NCBI GenBank assembly: GCA_023548195.1
Contig: JAJHZJ010000531.1
Location: 6,373,900-6,437,899, forward strand
DNA from: Bettongia penicillata ogilbyi
Taxonomy: Eukaryota > Chordata > Mammalia > Diprotodontia > Potoroidae
Direction: 5' to 3'
DNA length: 64,000 nt
In this document: positions 54,275 through 64,000 of the stretch, piece by piece
Layout of the letters: the number at the start of each line of letters is the position of its first letter
Position numbering within the stretch: position 1 is the first letter of the stretch
Translations under genes and position numbers: made by a program
Notes under the pieces: model-generated
Database searches by the model: none
Told to the model about the DNA's origin: nothing
The model's input: the letters and a program-made list of their open reading frames with translations, nothing else

Positions 54275-54460
54275 GTAGAACCTTACTGCAGCATGAACTG
54301 TGGCCGCAAGGCCATATGTGGCCCTTTGACTGAATCCAAACTTCACAGAAAGAATCCTTTTATTAAGAGGGAATTTGTTCTGTGAAGTTTGGATTCCAGT
54401 CAAAGGGCCACATGTGAGGACCTAGAGGGCCACATGTGGCCTCGAAGCTGCAGGTTCCAC
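54275..54460. mobile_element. Palindromic MITE / long hairpin
   Basis: The arm at 54313-54350 is complementary to 54378-54416 (38 of 39 positions pair, one bulge and one mismatch or wobble) with a 27-nt loop. Outer sequences (gaaccttactgcag... and ...gctgcaggttcc) also form imperfect inverted repeats. Motif GGCCACATGTGGCC is repeated at 54408-54440. No coding capacity. Confidence 0.65.
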
Positions 54461-54839
54461 TCCCCCAAAGGAAAAGTTACATAGAATGAAAAGGCATACG
54501 TGGGCTCCCATCTGTACCACTGGAGCTAGTATTCATGTCATTGTGATCCCCTTTGAAGGCTGTTAGTTAGAGAGAATACTCACATTGATCAGATCATAGA
54601 GCCACTGAAGTATCAAAGTAAAAATAGTTTTAAAATGTGATACTTAGCACTATCTGTCACTTTTTTAAAAAATCATTTTACTATTGTCATTGCACAAATA
54701 AAGAAGTTCATACAGAACTGCAAAGCATCTTGCATTTTGTCGGTTTCATGGGTTTAAAGCTGTTATAATTTGGACAGTTGGCAACACCAGTGGAAGGGTT
54801 TGGTTTTATTTTTATTTAATACAAGAAAAATTTGACTGT
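54461..54839. other. Unassigned stretch
   Basis: No gene or repeat recognised. Confidence 0.4.
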
Positions 54840-55335
54840 AGGCAGAGAGGTCATAGCAGAGGAGGAAGGAGAAGGGATAGAGCTAGGAATATATGAGATC
54901 AAAAGCACAAGTGGAGAGGTTAGCTTCTCCAGTGAAGAGAGTCATGTCATCTTCTGAGAACAGAGATTAATGATCTAGAAATGATACCAGCAAGCAAGGA
55001 ATCAGTCTACCCTTTCTCCCCTACCATCTTGTCAGAACGTATAGCGGTAAGAAGGGGACGGTAGGAGTATGGGGTATCCTCTGGTGAAATCCAGGTTTTT
55101 GGTTAGGGCAATAATGTTGGGGAGGAGGTGAAGGAACAGGAATGAATGCAGCAATGTTTGTCAGTATGATGAATGGACTATTGGGGTGAGCAGGGGGTAC
55201 CGAGCCAGGCTGGATGAGATTAGGGAAGAGGTTTCTGTGGATAACAGGAATTGGGGAAATAGTTGTTTTGGAGAGGGGGGTAGAAGCATTGTTAGTGGCA
55301 GCGGAAACAATGAAAACAGGAGGGGAAGCGCTAGA
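54840..55335 (+). repeat. Ancient purine-rich long repeat, third piece
   Basis: tagctaggaatatatgagatc..., caagtggagaggttagc, gatgagattagggaagag continue the family seen at 33115-34990 and 53346-54115. Confidence 0.45.
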
Positions 55336-55711
55336 AAGGGAAAGTACTTCTAAGCTTTTCCCTTTTAGACATTAAGAAGTACTGTTAGTGTCGTGCCATT
55401 GGGTAAGCAAGTCCTTGTTCACCCATATAAATCCTCCATGCTTTTATAGATGTCAATCTGAGCCCTCCCTCAGGCTGCATTATTTCAGAGTCAAGACACC
55501 TACTCTTTGTAGTTCATTCTTATCGGGCAGCTCAATGGCTTGCTCTCACCTTCTTCTCCTCCTGTAAAAACTTGATGCTTAAAGTCATGAATTTATGGCT
55601 TCAGACCACAGGATGCAAAAATAATCAGCTGGAAGTGAGGAAAAGATAGACTAGGCCAAATAACCAAGCATATTTGGACTTTATAGACTTAGTCTAAATG
55701 AGCACAAACAC

Positions 55712-55885
55712 TAAGGCAGGTGTTCTTAACCTGAATCTGGGTAACCGTATTTTGGTCAATATTTCTCCTTTGTAATCCTATGTATCTTATGCATTTAAAA
55801 GCATTATTCTGAGAAGGGATACATAAGCTTTATCAGACTGCCAAACTGGTTCATGACGTCAAAAAGAAAAGATTTAAAAGGCTTA
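55712..55885 (-). mobile_element. MITE-like element, GTTCTTAACCT end
   Basis: ggtgttcttaacctgaatctgg, cctttgtaatcctatgtatc, cattattctgagaaggg, tgacgtcaaaaag: the reverse orientation of 41585-41765. Confidence 0.6.
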
Positions 55886-55949
55886 TAAAAAACTTTAAAT
55901 TCAATTCAGTTCAATTCAATTTAAACTACAATCCTCTAGCTACTGAGTT

Positions 55950-56165
55950 TAGTTTATTTGTTGTTCAGTTGTGTCCAACTCTTCAGGACCCATTTGGGGT
56001 TTTCTTGGCAAAGATTCTAAAGTGGTTTGCCATTTCCTTCTCAAGCTCATATTACAGATGAGGCAAACAGGGTTACAAAGCCTCTGTCTGGGGCTGGATT
56101 TGAACACAGGTCTTCCTGACTTCCGGCTCAGCATGTTATCCACTGCATCATATAGCTGCCCCAAG
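55950..56165 (-). mobile_element. tRNA-head / RTE-tail SINE
   Basis: ttgttgttcagttgtgtcc, ggacccatttggggttttc, tggtttgccatttccttctc, tttgaacacaggtcttcc, then the head atccactgcatcatatagc. The body lacks about 25 bp. Confidence 0.82.
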
Positions 56166-56177
56166 TTTTTGAATTTG

Positions 56178-56179
<2 letters not shown>

Positions 56180-56230
<51 letters not shown>
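56180..56230. repeat. Uninterrupted AC microsatellite
   Basis: About 25 perfect CA units followed by GAGA; likely polymorphic. Confidence 0.95.
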
Positions 56231-56236
<6 letters not shown>

Positions 56237-56304
56237 GAGAGAGAATCATTATTCAAAAACTTGTTTTTGTCTTTTCCAATTCTAACAGATTTTTGCATAA
56301 TTAG

Positions 56305-57610
56305 CTTAAAGCAGTGGTCTTCAAATTTTTTGACTGTACACCCTATTAATAAAAACTTTTGAGCATACCCTACCCAATATATGTATGTTTACTTAATTAT
56401 AAATTATACTACATTGTACTATACTAATATATTAAGTAAATTATAACAAATACACAAAAATAGACATTAAAAGATGATTGAAGCAAAGATAAGAGAAATA
56501 TTAATTTATTGGTATTATAAAACCTTTTTCTCATAAAATTATTAGGAATAATTCTAATGAGAGCTGTGTTACTGAATAGATTAATTTAAAAAATTCTATT
56601 TTGTGATACAGCAATTTGAAGGTTTTGCTTTAAGGTCAGTTTGTTTTAGATGACTGCCATAGCTGAAAAAGATACATAGATCCAAAGAGATCAAGTACAT
56701 AATTTACTGCATTCATTAAATCATAATACTTATTTTCAGCCCCACCCACCAATTAAGCAAAGGTTTTTGTAGAAATTCACCTAGTAAATTTCCATCATCT
56801 CTAACGACATTCAGATATTCTTGCAAACCTTTTGGAAGATTTTTACTGTTTTTAACTAATAGCACTAAGATGCTTAGTTTGGAAGATTTTTAAACTGTTT
56901 TTAAGATTTTTACTGTTTTTAACTAATAGCACTAAGATGCTTAGTTTGGAAGATTTTTAAACTGTTTTTAAGATTTTTACTGTTTTTAACTAATAGCACT
57001 AAGATGCTTAGTTTGGAAGATTTTTAAACAAGTTTGATCATTCTGTTTCCAAGTGCTTTAAACGTAGAGCTCTGAAATTTTTTTCTAGGTAACATCAGTT
57101 TGAACAGTAAATGTGTAGTTGTTTAACATTTTCCTAATTGTGATGGCCTTATATTATTACTAGCTAATATCTCAAGTATGAAGTTCATCATTTAGGATGT
57201 AAATCCATATTTCAAATAATATTCTTCAAAACTACAAAACTTTTGGTCAGTTTTTATCAGACATGATCATTATTGTTTTTACTCTCATGGGGTGGGAGAA
57301 ATGTCAGCTCTGCCATTTTCTTGTTCTCTTACGCCTGCATTATCAGCAATGTCTTTAATCTGCAGCGTTTTCCTGAAAACTAAATAATGTGAACCATAAA
57401 TCTACTTAGTTGGACACACATAAACCATAAAATAGGGCAATATTCCAAAGGGGAACAAGTGAAGGAGCGCACCACTGCCAACTTCTTCTCATGGTAGAAC
57501 TCTCATTCTTCTTGTGGTACACCCATCCAATCTGATATGCAGATCAAGCAAGGGAATCCACATCATTTTGCACATCCCTTCAGATCCCACATCTCTCCTC
57601 AGCTCCCACT
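56305..57610. other. Possible hAT-type element with internal tandem repeat
   Basis: The start gcagtggtcttcaaatttttt resembles the CAGTGGTTCTCAAACTTTTT end of mammalian hAT (Charlie-like) elements. I did not find a convincing matching right end or transposase frame, so this remains a suggestion. The rest is AT-rich and unassigned apart from the tandem repeat at 56836-57029. Confidence 0.3.
56836..57029. repeat. Perfect 67-bp tandem repeat, 2.9 copies
   Basis: Units begin at 56836, 56903 and 56970 (each starting AAGATTTTTACTG). I see no mismatch among them; the third stops after about 60 bp. The unit contains two related AAGATTTTT blocks. Confidence 0.9.
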
Positions 57611-57899
57611 GAGCTAGATGAAATACTTTTGACTATATGTTAGCATTCAGGGCAAGGTGGCTGACGATGTAAATTTTATGTAACCTTCCTGGTTTTATGT
57701 AAACTTGTAGGGAGGTAGAAACTATTTTCCTCAAAATCATAGTATATTTGAAAAGCAAATTATATTTATATGTTTATACATGTGAATATATATTAATTAG
57801 TACATATATACATATACATGTTATTTATATATGCAGAGCCCTCAATATATCTGTGTGTGTATGTGCATGTGTGTGTCTCATTCTGCCTCCTAATTTAAT

Positions 57900-58330
57900 C
57901 TCCTCTTTATATTATATATAATGTTTCATCATCAGTCCTTTGGAATCATGAATGGTCATTTTATGGTGTTTACAGCTTTCAAAGTGGTTCATTTTTTACA
58001 ATGCTATAGCTATTGTATAAATTGTTCCCCGACTCTGCTCATTTTATTCTTTATCAATTCTCAAAATTGTTTGTTTTTTATATAATATTGATATTATGAG
58101 TATAAATTGTTTTTCTGGTTCTGCTCATTTTATTTTGCATCAGTTCATATAAGTCTTTCCGTGACTTTTTTGAAATCACCTGTTTCTTCATTTTTCCATC
58201 ACATTTATATACCACAACTTATTTATTCCTCAACTGATGAACTTCTTCCCATTACTTTCCATTTTCTGTCTCCATGAGGTCTGCTATAAATATTGTTGCA
58301 CATAAAAGACTTTTCCCACTTTCTCTAGTG
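57900..58330 (-). mobile_element. L1 ORF2 C-terminus and 3' UTR (minus segment of an inverted copy)
   Basis: ttctgctcattttattttgc-type text, tcagttcatataagtctttcc, tatataccacaacttattta, tgctataaatattgttgc are the reverse complement of the L1 ORF2 end and 3' UTR (compare 8100-8290). Confidence 0.65.
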
Positions 58331-58334
58331 TCAG

Positions 58335-59270
58335 ATCTCAAACTTTACTACAAAGAAATATTTACTAAAATACTTTAATGCTGGCTTAAAAATAGAAAGA
58401 TCAATCAGTGGAAGAGATTAGATATGCAACATGTAGAAGCAAATAAACTGAAAATCATAGCATTTGATCAATACAAAGACCCTACCTACTGGGGAAAGGC
58501 CTTGAATTTCATTTCATTTAATTTGAAAAACTTCTGGGAAAATTGGGCAGAAGTATGGAAGAAATTAGATTTAGACCAACACCTTTTATGAGATATACAA
58601 GGTATCTTGTACAATGGTATGTTCCAAATGAGTACATGACCTAGATATAAAAGGTAACATCGTAAACAAATCAGAGAAATGTGAAAAAAAAATACCTATC
58701 ATCTATGGATTGGAGAAAATGCCATAACCAACAAGGAATAGAAAGTATCATGGAAAATAAAATGTATCATTTTTATTACAAAAATTAAAAGTTACTCCAT
58801 AAACCAATTTGATAAAGTTTGGATTAAAAGGGAAACAACTGGATGGAAAATCTTTACGGTATGGTTCTCTGATACATGTCTCATTTCCAAGATAGATAAG
58901 GAAATCATTCCAATGTGTAAGAAAGATTCATTCCCCAATTGATAAGTAGTCTAATAATATGAACAGACAGTTCAAGGGAAGAAAACTAGGCTATTAATAA
59001 ATAGCATATGAAAAAATGCTACAAATCACTCCTAATTAGAGAAATGGAAAAAAAAATTAAAGAAATTAAAGCACTTCTGAGATTACACCTCACATTCATA
59101 AGAGTGGCAAAGATGACAAAAAAGAAAAATGATAAATGTTGGAAGAAGTGGGAAAATAGGTACATTAATACCCTGTTGGTAGACATGAATGGGTACAACC
59201 ATTCTGGAAAGCAATTCGGAATTCTATACAGAAAGTTACTAAACAATGTGCCCTTTTACCCAACTATATC
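58335..59270 (+). mobile_element. L1 ORF2 upstream segment (plus, inverted part)
   Basis: The plus strand encodes pieces such as LYYKEIFTKIL, CWLKNRKINQWKRL, KNFWENWAEVWKKLDLDQHL and, at 59008-59250, MKKCYKSLLIREME, NDKCWKKWE. These align with ORF2 of the minus-strand L1 (9313-8272). It ends near the PFDPxISLLGLYP position, just before the sequence present in 57900-58330. Confidence 0.7.
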
Positions 59271-59549
59271 ATGGGTAGGCTTGCTTTTATTTGTTCATGT
59301 AATATCCTCCATCCCCATCAGTCTCCCAGTTCCTAGATTACAGCCTTTGTAGGTTTAGTAAGAGCTTTGAACAATCCTCAGAAGTTGTACTTTGTTGTTG
59401 TTATCTGGGGAAATAAGGGGGAAAATTAGAAAAAAAATCTTAAATTTCTTCTTCAGAATTGGTAAGGGGAAAGCATGAAGGGAAGAAATGTGATTGGATA
59501 TGGTATAGTATTAATTCATACTATGCTACATTTAAATAAATTTATCAAT

Positions 59550-59970
59550 ATCTTTTGTTTTTTAAGTCACCCTTATGCCCAACTATGTCCCTTCACAGAG
59601 GACTAGTTCTCATAATAAAAACAAAAAAAGAAGAAAGAAAAGTTCCATGAAACTTACCAACATGTTACAAAATTCTGACATTATATGCAATTTTTCACAC
59701 AGTGAATCTTCTCATACATATTCTTTGGAACCAGCCTTGGTCATTGTAATTTTCAACATTCAGTTTCAGTTATTTTGTTGGTGTTCATTGCACTGACACT
59801 GTTGTAGTGCTTGTATATATTACTTTCTGGTTCCTATTATTTCATCTTGTATAAGTTCATAAGTATTTTCATGTTTTTATTTTCTCATTATCTTCATCAT
59901 TCTTCTAGTACACTAATATTCCATTATGTTCTCTTGCCACAATTATAATATACTCGTCATTTACTCAAGG
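59550..59970 (-). mobile_element. Second L1 3' end fragment
   Basis: ttctggttcctattatttc, tgtataagttcataagtattttc, actaatattccattatgttc, gccacaattataatatactc resemble the reversed end of L1 ORF2 and its 3' UTR, more diverged than 57900-58330. Confidence 0.5.
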
Positions 59971-60294
59971 CTTTTATTAGACTTCTTCTCCCTGTTCTTG
60001 ATTTCTAAGCATAAGCTAAAATGGTAGGAAGATAATTTTGTTTGTTTTCAGAGGGCAGAGTAAAACGTCATTAATTTTGGTGCCCAGTGGTTTAAAGAAC
60101 CATTTTTGATATCTCGATACCTTCAAAGATTAGCACTGCAATTTATTAATAAACTAGATAGGTTTGCCTCCAGTATAAAATGAGGTTTGAAAGATCAAAT
60201 TAAAATAATTATAAATGTAGGACTGAAAAGGACCTCAGTGATCATTTTTACCCAGTGCTTCATACTGGATATGCTTATCATCCATGGGGACATT

Positions 60295-60309
60295 CTGGCA
60301 ACCAATTTA
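60295..60309. repeat. TSD of HAL1-6 (left copy; right copy 63079-63093)
   Basis: CTGGCAACCAATTTA is identical on both sides. Confidence 0.87.
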
Positions 60310-63078
60310 ATTTTTGTCCCTGGCTCTATCATTTTTTTAATTTTTTAATGCTTGTTTATTTATTTTTAGTTTTCAACATTTATTTCCACAAAATTTTGAG
60401 TTCCAAATTTTTTCCCCATCTTTCCCCTCCTCTCATCCCAAAATGCCATGCATTCTGATTGCCCCTTCTCCCAATCTGACCTCCCTTCTATCACACCCCT
60501 CCCTTCCCTTATCCCCATCTTCTCTCTTTTCTTAGAGGGCAAGATCAATCTCTATACCCCATTGCCTGTATTTACTATTTCCAGGTCGCATGCAAAAACA
60601 ATTCTGAACATTTGTTCCTAAAACTTTAAGTTCCAACTTCTCTCCCTTCCTCCCTCCCCACCCATCCCCACTGAGAAGGCAAGCAATTTAATATAGGCTA
60701 TATATATGTAGTTTTGCAAAAGACTTTCATAATAGTCATGTTGTGTAAAACTAACTATATTTCCTTCCATCCTATCCTGTCCCCCATTTATTCTATTCTC
60801 TCTTTTGACCTTGTCCCTCCCCAAAAGTGTTTACTTCTAATTACTCCTTCCTCTCATTTGCCCTCCCTTCCCACCCCATTTATTTCCTTTTCCCCTACTT
60901 TTCTGTAGTCTTAGATAGATTTTCATACCAAATTGAGTGTGCATATTTTCCCCTTCTTAAGCCAAACGTGATGAGTAAGCTTCTTTTTCCCTCTCATCTC
61001 CCCTCATTCCCCTCCATTGAAAAAGCTTTTTCATGCCTCTTTCATGACAGATAATCTACCCCATTCCATTTCTCTCTTTCTCCTCCCAATATTCCTCTCT
61101 CACCCCTTAATTTTATTTTTTTAGATAGCATCCCTTCCTATTCAACTCACCCTGTGCTCTCTGTCTATATCTATATGTGTATAATTCTTCCAACTACCCA
61201 GATACTGAGAAAGTTTCAAGAGTTACAAATATTATCTTTTCATGTAAGAAAACTGTTCAACTTTAGTAAGTCTGTTATAATTTCTCTTTCCTGTTTACCT
61301 TTTCATGCTTCTCTTGATTCTTGTGTTTGAAAATCAAATTTTCTATTCAGCTCTGGTCTTTTCATCAAAAGTGCTTGAAAGTCCTCTATTTCATTGAATG
61401 ACCACTTTTCTCCCCTGAAGTATTACATTCAGTTTTGCTGGGTAGGTGATTCTTGGTTTTAATCCTAGTTCCTTTGACTTATGGAATAAATGCCAAGCAC
61501 TTTGATCCCTTAATGCAGAAGCTGCTATATCTTATGTTATTCTGATTGTATTTCCACAATACTCTAATTGTTTCTTTCTAAATGTTTGCAATATTTTCTC
61601 CTTGACCTGGGAACTCTGGAATTTGACTACAATATTCCTAGGAGCTTTTCTTTTCAGGTCTCTTTCAGAAGGTGATCGGTGGATTCCTTGAACACTTATT
61701 TTACCCTCTGGTTCTAGAATATCAGGGCAGTTTTCCTTGATAATTTCATGAAAGATGACATCTAGGCTCTTTTTTGATCATGGCTTTCAGGTAGCCCCAT
61801 AATTTTTAAATTGTCTCTCCTGGATCTATTTTCCATGTCAGTTTTTTTCCAATGAGATATTTCACATTATCTTCTATTTTTTCATTCTTTTGGTTTTGTT
61901 TTGTAATTTCTTGGTTTCTAATAAAGTCATTAGCTTCCATCTGCTCCATCCTAATTTTTAAAGAACTATTTTCTTCAGTGAGCTTTTGAACCTCCTTTTC
62001 CATTTGGCTAATTATGCTTTTTAAAGCATTCTTCTCACTGGCTTTTTGGACCTCTTTTTCCAATTGAATTAGTCTATTTTTGAAGCTGTTATTTTCTTCA
62101 GCATTTTTTGGGGTCTCCTTTAGGAAGCTGTTGACTTGTGTTTCATGATTTTCTTGCATCACTTTCATTTCTCTTACAAATTTTTCCTCCACCTCCCTTA
62201 TTTGATTTTCAAAATCCTTTTTGAGCTCTTCCATGGCCTGAGACCATTGCATATTTATTTGGGAGATTTTGGATGCATACACCTTGACTTTTTGGTCTTC
62301 CTCTGATCATATGCATTGTTCTTCCTCACCTGAAAGGATAGAAGAAAATACCTGCTCACCAAGAAAGTAGCTTTCTATAATCTTATTTTTTTCCCACTTT
62401 CTGGGTATTTTCCCAGCCATTTACTTGACTTCTGAGTCCTTTGTTAAGAGGAAGGTATAGTCTTGGGATTTGTAACTTCTCAGATCCTATGAAGTGGCAC
62501 AGTCAAGGAAGAGGAGTTTACTCCTCTCCTGGCCTGCACTCTTGTCTGAGCAACAACATGCACTCTGTTCTGCCCAGTATCTGCAAGTAAAATTCCCTCT
62601 CCACAACCACCTGGAGCCTCCAGCTGCACCATGCCAGCCAGCACTCTTCCTCACCCCAGGGCCACCACTCAGGGCTGAGATCCAGATTAGCCACTCAGTT
62701 CCTCCTGGGGCTTTAGGCTAAGGACTCCAAAAATGGATGGTGCTGCAGCAGTGGCTGCTGCTGGTGGGGCCAGATTGTGTTCCCTTCTCACCCAGGTGAA
62801 AGAGCTTTCTCACTGACCTTTGAAGCTGTGTCTGGCATTTTTTGGTTGAGGAATTTGGGAACTGTAGCTGCTGCTGGGGATTCTGCCCCTGAGGCCTGCT
62901 CTAGTCCTGTCCCTGTCTGGTGTGATGGACCCTTCCTGTCAGCCTTCCAGGTTGTCTCGTGCTGGAAATCTCTTTCATTATATTTTGTGGCTTCTGCTGC
63001 CCTAGAATTTGTTTAGAGACATTTTTATAGGTATTTTATGGACTATGGGAGGAAGCTTCTACAGGTCTGTCCTTCTAC
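60310..63078 (-). mobile_element. HAL1-6, half-LINE-1 lacking the first ~25 bp
   Basis: A 15-bp TSD, CTGGCAACCAATTTA, lies at 60295-60309 and 63079-63093. In sense the element starts inside the 5' UTR, short of the GGAGCC/AAGATGG start, continues through a broken ORF1 (62408-about 61315), a purine-rich 3' UTR without the long TG run, and an A-rich tail (60327-60375). ORF2 is absent. Confidence 0.82.
61315..62408 (-). pseudogene. HAL1-6 ORF1, broken
   Basis: The start position is ATA (62408-62406), as in HAL1-5. The motif appears as KNKIIESYFLGEQ (about 62352-62390). The frame 62282-61806 is open for 158 codons and contains the coiled coil, with one residue lost in SEKNALKS; then a frameshift enters the RRM. 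The C-terminal part (61800-61330) is recognisable but interrupted. Confidence 0.75.
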
Positions 63079-63149
63079 CTGGCAACCAATTTAGATCACA
63101 ACCCCACCATCCCGTAATAGACTATCTTGATGTGGGTTTGGTTTTTCTT

Positions 63150-63215
63150 TGTATCTCTAGCACCTGGCACAGTACCTGGCACATAATTAAGTGCTTGATA
63201 ATTGCCTATTGATTG
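63150..63215 (+). repeat. L2/MIR-type 3' tail
   Basis: tagcacctggcacagtacctggcacataattaag in two parts, followed by gcttgataattg: a plus-strand L2-like tail. Confidence 0.6.
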
Positions 63216-63590
63216 CTTGATTGCTATGGCTAAAACATTCATTATTTGATGACCAATCTTCCGGTGATCTCTGAACTTAGCTAGTCTAGTCCTTAAATGG
63301 TAAACATATAAGACATTAGGTCTGTACTTCAAGTGTTTCTAGATCTTGACATATTTTGCACTATTCTGAAATCAATGTCAACCATATGTCAAAATGAAAC
63401 CTTGAAGTAAGACTTTTTTCTCTTTGGATACTACTTTCCTGATTACGATTTTTTAACAACCATCCAAAAACAGATATAATAGTAGATATAATAATGTGAC
63501 TGTCCTGTCATCAGTTAGAAGTTCCTTTCCAAAAACAGCAGAGCATTTGGCAATTTCTTGTCTTGTTGACAGTTTGAGAGTTGAGTTCTC
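63216..63590. other. Unassigned stretch
   Basis: No gene or repeat recognised. Confidence 0.4.
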
Positions 63591-63594
63591 AGAA

Positions 63595-63735
63595 CAGCCA
63601 ATCAATAATTAGCAAGCATTTATTAAGTTCCTCCCTTTTTCAAGGTACTGTGCTAGGTTCTGGAAATACAAAGATGAAAATAAAATAGACCCTGACTTCA
63701 AGGAGCTTATATTTTATAAAGAAGGGAGAGAAAAG
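63595..63735 (+). repeat. Ancient repeat start (aagcatttattaag type)
   Basis: tagcaagcatttattaagttcc, gtactgtgctaggttctgg, cctgacttcaaggagctt; the same family start as 28365-28545. Confidence 0.55.
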
Positions 63736-63939
63736 AATTAGAGGAACTGTCACTCAACTGTTTGATGGACCTGTAATCTCATCTATTTGGGAGATCCTTC
63801 CAATGATGCAGTTCAGAATCCTCATATGCCTGCCTGCCCTGTGAGACTCCTGCCCACCTTCTTGTGTTCCACCAATGTACTTGAGGCCTTCCTTACCTCC
63901 ACAACTTGGCACAAATCTACCTTTAAATAATTAATCTAA

Positions 63940-64000
63940 TTAATCAATCAACAAGCATTTTATTAAGTGACACTATGTATTGGGCATCATGGTAAGCACT
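63940..64000 (+). repeat. Second copy of the same repeat start, cut by the window edge
   Basis: aatcaacaagcattttattaag, actatgtattgggcatcatgg; continues beyond the window. Confidence 0.5.

Noticed and set aside
56836..57029. CRISPR-like array
   Set aside because: Direct tandem units without spacers in a mammalian genome; it is a minisatellite.
59008..59352. Host gene of 114 codons on the plus strand
   Set aside because: First 80 residues match the C-terminal region of L1 ORF2; the remainder is read-through.

Overview
The window looks like a marsupial (metatherian) nuclear genome segment with no recognisable host gene. The evidence is its repeat content: LINE-1-lineage elements with a marsupial-style ORF1 and ORF2, RTE (Bov-B-like) LINE pieces, many tRNA-derived SINEs whose 3' tails match the RTE 3' end, MIR/CORE-SINEs, and L3/CR1 remnants. 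I cannot name the species. The protein-coding-looking stretches I could identify belong to retrotransposons; the one intact long frame is a LINE-1-type ORF1. The rest is AT-rich intergenic or intronic DNA.

Layout. 1-3.3 kb: a full-length ORF2-less LINE-1 derivative (half-L1, HAL1-1) on the minus strand, flanked by a 16-bp target-site duplication (TSD) and carrying an open 335-residue ORF1. 4.6-17.1 kb: a four-level nest. A minus-strand RTE endonuclease region is split by HAL1-3, which is split by HAL1-2 (TSD about 12 bp), which is split by an L1 with a decayed ORF2. 17.3-20.9 kb: a MITE-like element, a SINE and full-length HAL1-4 (TSD 12 bp). 21-31 kb: SINE/MIR remnants, a CT microsatellite and a compound AC/AT microsatellite. 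30.3-36.5 kb: L3/CR1 pieces, a second RTE reverse-transcriptase remnant interrupted by a SINE, and an ancient purine-rich long repeat. 36.5-41 kb: mostly unassigned sequence with a few SINEs. 42.3-43.2 kb: an L1 5' fragment lacking any 3' end. 45.6-49 kb: HAL1-5 inserted into an L3 copy. 49-56 kb: SINEs, an old plus-strand L1, a second copy of the ancient repeat and a palindromic MITE. 56.3-60 kb: a perfect 67-bp tandem repeat and an L1 3' end with a twin-priming-type inversion. 60.3-63.1 kb: HAL1-6 (TSD 15 bp). 63.1-64 kb: L2/MIR-type tails.

How the parts relate. The six HAL1 copies all lie on the minus strand. The five with an intact 5' end begin with an AAGATGG-type (YY1-like) motif, and each of the six has an ORF1 region, a purine-rich 3' UTR with G-runs and an A-rich tail, but no ORF2. 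They would have needed ORF2 protein from an L1 in trans. The tRNA-type SINEs share a 3' tail with RTE and were presumably moved by RTE. Observations of most interest are the nest, the intact HAL1 ORF1 with a conserved PIP-box-like N-terminus, the 67-bp minisatellite, the palindromic MITE and a perfect heat-shock-element-like array near 30.7 kb.
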